Notes under the pieces: model-generated
Databases searched by the model: none
What the model was told of the DNA's origin: nothing
What the model saw: the letters and a program-made list of their open reading frames with translations, nothing else
Made by a program: the position numbers and the translations under genes
Source: Spinacia oleracea
Lineage: Eukaryota > Streptophyta > Magnoliopsida > Caryophyllales > Amaranthaceae
Assembly: GCF_020520425.1 (NCBI RefSeq)
Contig: NC_079487.1
Span: 12,881,501-12,945,500, forward strand
Direction of reading: 5' to 3'
DNA length: 64,000 bases
Part shown: positions 59,030 to 64,000 of the stretch, one piece after another
Layout: the number at the start of each line of letters is the position of its first letter
Position numbering within the stretch: the stretch's first letter is position 1

Positions 59030-59414
59030 CCTCTGTCTGTAGACCAAGTAAGTTGTTTAATGAGAAGAGGAAAGCCATTGGCACCATGTGTTTCATTAAA
59101 CTTATCTCTATATTTATTGTCCCCTTATATATATATGCAGCCTCGGATCTGATCAATCCGAGACTAAAAACAGGTTGACTTTGTCCATTCCTTGATAAAA
59201 TGCAAGAAATGACCAAATCATACACTTCAGGGAACCGTCCAGAATCCTCGGATTCGCGGTACCCTAATAAAATTTGTTCGCAACAAACAGTCGCTCGAAT
59301 CAAGTTATAAAACTCCGGCTCAGATCCACGGATCGCCGAAGGCATAACTAAAGAGGCAGACTAGCGATCTCTTGCCCAGGTTTCCGAACCACAAGAGATC
59401 GGAAGAACAATCCA
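59030..59414 (+). other. spacer between pol and tandem repeats of element B
   Basis: It has no frame. A small hairpin CTCGGAT...ATCCGAG lies near 59143-59163, and element A has a similar one near 51303. Otherwise nothing was recognised. Confidence 0.6.
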
Positions 59415-59790
59415 GACCTCTGAGCAGATCGACGGATTTGAAGAGTCTGGAAACTAAAGAGTCTCTTAGCAGATCTACGGATTTGAAGAACTCGCAAAAC
59501 TAAAGAGTCTCTTAGCAGATCTTCGGATTTGAAGAACTCGCAAAACTAAAGAGTCTCTTAGCAGATCTACGGATTTGAAGAACTCGCAAAACTAAAGAGT
59601 CTCTTAGCAGATCTACGGATTTGAAGAACTCGCAAAGTCAAAGAGCCTCTTAGCAGATCTACGGATTTGAAGAACTCGCAAAGGTTAAAAAGTCTCTTAA
59701 CAGATCTACGGATCTAAAGAGCTCGCAAGGTCAAAAGGTTTTTAGCAAGTCTACAGAAAGAGGAGCTCGAGAAATCTACGGATTTAAAGA
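59415..59790. repeat. 46-bp tandem repeat between pol and antisense gene of element B
   Basis: Units begin (phrase GTCTCTTAGCAGATCTACGG) at 59461, 59507, 59553, 59599, 59645 and 59692, with diverged units at both ends. The period is 46-47 bp. Retand-type elements are known for tandem repeats in this part of the element. Confidence 0.93.
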
Positions 59791-60088
59791 CCTAAAAATT
59801 GCGAAAGAACAAGTTGAAAAGAAGCAGCCAAGTAACAAACATTCATTTTTTATTCAATATTTGGGGGAAGTACAAATACATCGAAAAACCTCAAAAATTG
59901 AAAACAAAATGAAACAAGTTAAAATCGGCAGCCATCAACAGACAATACCGGCCTACCGAAGTACTAAAGAAAACAAAAAAGAAATAAGTACAACGCAGCG
60001 CCGAGGCAAAAGGGGGGAAAGGCAAGCACATGTTCGGAAGTCCTCAACTGGAACCGACCGACTCTGAAGAAGACGACTGCCCGAATCC

Positions 60089-63000
60089 CTAGCTCTTGGG
60101 AGTCTCAGGAGCATCCCCCAGAGGAGCATCCTTCGAAGAACCCCCAGCAGTAGTATCACCTTCGGAAGCCGCCTTCTGGGCCCGAGCCTCTGCAAGAGCA
60201 GCTTGGCGTTCAGCTTCAGCTTCGTCTCGATCGGCCTGGCACTCCACCAAGTGATCCTGGGCCCTCATCCAGAGCGGAACCTTCTCATTCCAAGGGAAAT
60301 GAGGCATGTGCTTCGCGAACATCCGCCGAGCACCCAGGATGCCATTCCAGTATTGCTCTCTACACTGATCAGCAGTGTAGAGGTCAACTCTCTCTTGCTC
60401 CAACTTCCGAATGGCAGCATCTTTCTCTCGGATCTTCAGCTGGAGAACGGGCACCTTGTCAGCTTGATTCTGAACAATCTCCCGGTGCTTGATAAACTGC
60501 TGAAGCCTCGCCTCCGCTTCCTGGCTCTGCTTAATGGCCGCCTCAAATTTAGACGTCATCTCCTTGAGAAGACTGTCTTTTTCTTCAAGTTCGCTCGCAA
60601 ACTTGGCGGCCATTTCTTTCCTCTCCCTGTCGAAGGAAGCTATCTTTTCAGCATCCTCTTCAACTTGGAAAGTGAGCCTCCCAACTTCGGCCCCGATCTG
60701 TTCCGCCGCTTCCCTAGCCTCACGACTGTACTGAAGGTACAGTTGCTTGAGGTCCACCATCTCGGCCATGAGCTGCCCAGCCTTCTGGTCCAAGACAGGG
60801 ATATCACGAGCATAAGCCTCCTGATACCTCCTCAGCTGCCTTTCCTCAACCGAGCTACACTCGGAAGCGAACGAGGACCAGAAAACAGCCTGGGAAAGAA
60901 GAAAAGACAAGAAAAGATGAGGAAAGAAGACAACAAACCAAAAACGGAACTCAAAACAAAATTTCCAAGACTTACCTCATTCAGATAATATTGGGCCATC
61001 ATAGCTGGGTTCCTCTCCTCAGCTCCAGGAACCCTCCACTGCGGGTTGGCCCGAAGAAGATTCTCCCGTGCAGCTTCGGGACCCACCAAAGATCCCACGT
61101 GAGCCATGGGGTTCTCCCCCAAAACCGGAGCTCTGGCATAGCGAGCCATCGCTTCCCTTACCTCCTCGGGGATCCGTTTCAGCGGAACATCCGAGCAAGG
61201 GTCAGCGTGGATCAGTCTATCCAGGGCCGAGGTCGAAGTGGAGCCCAAGGTCGAATGACGCCTCTTCCTCGTCAGACCCTGCTCGGGTTCCTCCTTCTCA
61301 GCTTCGGGAACCTCTACGTGAGCTTCGGTGAGATCCACCATCTCCTTATCCGGACTTTTCTCCCTTTCGAGAGAAACGTCAGCAGCTTCTTCCTTCTGCT
61401 CGGCCACAATAGGGACATCCGAGCCAGGAACAAGGTCGGCTTCAATTGCCTCCATCACCTTGGTTATATCCTGGATCTCGATCCCTAAAGCAGCAGACGG
61501 CTTCAGCGGAGAAGGGATGGTATCTTCCTCAGCCAGCGGTTGGTCCACGGGAGGCGGTTCCACAACCACCACACTCTTCAACTTCTGCCCGGGCAAGGGC
61601 ATGAAGTGAAGGAGGTTTTTGGGAGGAGGCATGACTTCCGAAACCACTTCCTACAGGGCAAACGCTCAAAGGTCAGTTTCAGAAAAAGAGAGAACAGACC
61701 ACAAAAGCTCTAAGTCAGAACAAATACCTTCTCCGAAGACTGATCAGCTTTCGCCTTCTTCGGATGCGCAGAAGGCCTCAAAAGAGTGCTGCTCTTCCTT
61801 TTGCGCTGATCCTAAACAGAAGAAACCAAGGGTCAATAAAGGTAAAACAAGACAAAGGAAGGAATAAAGAAAAATCGCGAAGTACCCGGTTCCTAGATAA
61901 AGAGATATCTATCCGAGCCGGAGATGAAACCGAAGGAACGGCACGCGGCACAGCGTCAGTCCCAGGACCCTAAAAAGATGGTCCAGGACCAAGACGTTAG
62001 CCGACGGCCAACCAAAAAGAAAGACAAACAAAAGATATTGAGATTAGAAACACTCACCGGATCCGAGGTTGTCCTCAAATCAGGGAGCACGACTTTCACT
62101 GGAACAGCTTCGGGAGAAGAGGCAGAATCCCACGGATCAGCTCGAACTTCAGATATCCGAGCGACACCCGACGGAGACAGCACGTAATCCTTCAAGCGAG
62201 GATTACGAGGATTCTCCTTCCCGAACTTATAATCAGGGGCCGAGTCGTGAATGGTCTTCAGATCCAAAGAAATACCCAAGACCACAGGATCAACGCAGCT
62301 GAAGCCGTACTCTGCAGAAACAAAGCACAAAACGAAATCAGTAAAACGAGACCAAAAAGGAAGAGGGCAAACTTACTAAAGCACGGTCCCAGCCGAAAGA
62401 CACCTACCCCTGTCAAAAATCCTGCTGAGACCGGCAACAGCAAGAATGTCCTCCCGCAAAATATAGTTGAGGTTCGGGAGCCAGTTGGACGGCAATTTGT
62501 AGTTGTCCTCCCGAGCCAAAAACCACTGGAGGAGATCCACGTAGTGGTGATGGTTCCGATCCGGAGCAGCCACGCTTCGCATATCAGGATCAGGAGTCAC
62601 AAACCACTTCGGAGGGCGGTAAAAATGTGGATGCTTCGGATCTGTCGGCACACGAACGAACAACCACTCCGTCTTCCAGTTATGATCAGAGCTGAGGTAA
62701 GGGTAGGCCGTAATATAGTTCGGCTCCCCCTTTCTTCGGGATCTTTTGTTGATAATGGTCCACCAACCATACCCATCCCCCTTGGAAGCGTGGTTGAAAG
62801 ACAGATCGTGCAGATCCCGAAACACGGCAACAGAGCATGGAAAGTTAATAAAATCGCACACCCATCTAAATCCGATGATGTGCCTCATAGATTTGGGGGT
62901 AAGCTGGGCCAAACTGATGTTATACGACACCAGGAGCTCGGATATGAAGGGATCCAAAGGAAAGCGGAGGCCGTTCTCCAAATGATGAGTATACACAGAG

Positions 63001-63482
63001 ATGAACCCCCTCGGCGGATGAGTCACCCGAGGACGCTCCTGGTCGGGAAGCTCGCACCAGTACCCCAAGGCGTGCTGGATTCCGTATAACTCTTCGGCCC
63101 TCCGATGGTAATGCCCCAGCTTCGCCTCCACCAACCAGTCACCACTGACCGATTTTTCCAAGGGACCATCGATCTTAGTGGTCTCATGCAGAATCGGGGC
63201 ATACTTACCCTGCGGATCAGCTTCAGTCCAATGAACTGGAAACTCAGGGTAGGAGCGGCGCACACCCGAAGAGCCAGCCTTTTTACCAGAAGTTGCGCGT
63301 TCAGACACGCTAGACCCGCCAACAACATCATCTTTCGAAGCATCCCAACCAGTCGAACGCCTCTCCACTGGCCTCTCCGAAGGCCGACCCCTCGAAGTTT
63401 TCGGTAACCTTCCCGAAGGCACGTTCTCCCTCTCACTAGAGGAACCAACGACGAACTTGCTCTTGCCCCTATTCTTTGCCAT
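60089..63482 (-). CDS. antisense extra gene of element B (six exons, about 990 residues)
   Basis: Exons on the minus strand are 63482-62408, 62311-62058, 61969-61886, 61811-61728, 61650-60976 and 60889-60089. The five introns are 96, 88, 74, 77 and 86 nt, all GT...AG, and the total of 2,973 coding bases is an exact multiple of three with no stop before TAG at 60089. Exon 1 starts MAKNRGKSKFVVGSSSEREN. Its region of about residues 100-350 (GFISVYTHHLENGLRFPLDP, then SYNISLAQLTPKSMRHIIGF) resembles the 'putative gypsy type transposon' domain (Pfam PF04195) found in extra ORFs of plant gypsy elements. Exons 3-5 are short or acidic and Ser/Pro-rich with basic clusters (QRKRKSS, TRKRRHS) that could be nuclear signals. 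Exon 6 is a long Glu/Lys/Ala coiled coil. Function is unknown. Splice sites are my reading of the sequence. Confidence 0.85.
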
Positions 63483-63736
63483 GGCCGCGAATTCTCGGTC
63501 TAGGGTTGAGATTGAGGGGTAGAAGGAAAAACGAAGAAAAAAGGAGAATTCAGAAACAAATTACCTTCTTCCGAAGCGGAATTCGCCGATAAAACGAACA
63601 GCACAAGTTCCCGAAGTCCAAAGTTGGCCGAATTTCGTAGATCTGAAGAAACAAATCGCACTGCGATCGCCGGAATTTAGAGAGAGAAAGGGTTTGAAAG
63701 AAGGAGTAAAAAGTTCGAAAAGAGCAATGCACCCCG

Positions 63737-63744
63737 TATTTATA
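63737..63744 (-). promoter_or_regulatory. TATA box of the antisense gene in element B
   Basis: The minus strand reads TATAAATA, about 255 bp upstream of the ATG at 63482 and inside the element, before the 3' LTR. It would start a transcript opposite to the element's own RNA. The leader may contain a small intron: a GAAG|GTAATT donor lies near 63565. Confidence 0.55.
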
Positions 63745-63908
63745 GAAAAGAAAAGGGGCGCATCAACTTCCTCAACCCACGATCTACACGGCGCAATACA
63801 ACTCCCAACACTTGTCATCAATACAAATCATCCCTTTTCAGAAAAAGAGAGGGAACTTTCGGACTTCTGACAGCTGGAAACCCACCCATTTAATTCTAAA
63901 TGGACCGG

Positions 63909-63923
63909 GTCTGGGGGGCATGT
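63909..63923 (+). promoter_or_regulatory. polypurine tract of element B
   Basis: TCTGGGGGGCATGT ends at the start of the 3' LTR, the position expected for plus-strand priming. Confidence 0.65.
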
Positions 63924-64000
63924 TGTTTGGGCTCCCAATTGATTCTCTATTGGGCCACTAAGTCCAAAGCCCAATGGCTCTAAACAAACAGCATCAAACC
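63924..64000 (+). repeat. 3' LTR of gypsy element B, first 77 bp
   Basis: It starts TGTTTGGGCTCCC and is identical to 52779-52855 over all visible bases. It is cut by the window edge. Confidence 0.92.

Larger units (their letters stand above)
52779..64000 (+). mobile_element. young Tat/Retand-like gypsy element B with an antisense gene
   Basis: Order: 5' LTR, primer site, gag-pol (53275-59029), 46-bp tandem repeats, antisense spliced gene (60089-63482, minus), polypurine tract and the first 77 bp of the 3' LTR. Those 77 bp are identical to the 5' LTR, which implies recent insertion. Two successive RNase H-like regions and the lack of a chromodomain place it in the Tat group (Ogre/Retand relatives). 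The left duplication would be CTCAA (52774-52778); the right one is outside the window. Confidence 0.93.

Noticed and set aside
59415..59790. CRISPR-like regular array
   Set aside because: The 46-bp units are contiguous tandem copies without unique spacers, inside a plant retrotransposon.

Overview
This is a stretch of flowering-plant nuclear DNA made almost entirely of transposable elements, several of them nested, with one recognisable host gene broken by an insertion. Plant Ty1/copia and Ty3/gypsy lineages (Tat/Retand-like and Athila-like), a CACTA element, a Mutator-like element, Stowaway MITEs and small GT-AG introns all point to an angiosperm. The look of the repeats suggests the Amaranthaceae/Chenopodiaceae (spinach, beet, quinoa), but that is an impression, not a test.

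Layout. (1) 1-4532: 5' part of a minus-strand copia element (C); its 742-bp LTR is split by a solo LTR (2665-4042) of a second copia family. (2) 4533-5885: AT-rich DNA with no gene seen. (3) 5886-33687: a Stowaway-type MITE split by a minus-strand copia-type element D (6077-33612, target duplication ATATT). D itself contains a solo LTR F (about 8981-10494), a CACTA element G (10922-16788, duplication TAC) that holds a Mutator-like element H (11355-12346), and a complete plus-strand copia element E (18451-28972, duplication AAACC) of D's own LTR family. (4) 33746-44420: the 3' exons of an aldo-keto reductase gene on the minus strand. One exon is cut by an Athila-like element I (35697-44333, duplication CGCTC), and its introns hold further MITEs. 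(5) 44421-45031: intron of that gene. (6) 45032 to about 51880: a decayed Tat/Retand-like gypsy element A. (7) about 51880-52778: a CCCGC-rich, possibly hAT-derived segment. (8) 52779-64000: a young gypsy element B of A's family; the window ends 77 bp into its 3' LTR.

The most notable content is as follows. Element B carries, between pol and the 3' LTR, an antisense gene whose six exons join in frame through five 74-96-nt GT-AG introns into an open frame of about 990 codons. CACTA element G has captured two exons of a vacuolar H+-ATPase c''-type proteolipid gene, with exon/intron borders still visible. Element I keeps gag and protease but lacks reverse transcriptase and integrase. Four unrelated LTR families each carry an array of short, mostly CG-containing palindromes. 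Apart from the antisense gene of B, every protein gene seen is broken: E by nonsense codons and a substituted protease active site, B gag-pol by one extra A in an A8 run, A and C by many lesions, and the reductase by the Athila-like insertion.
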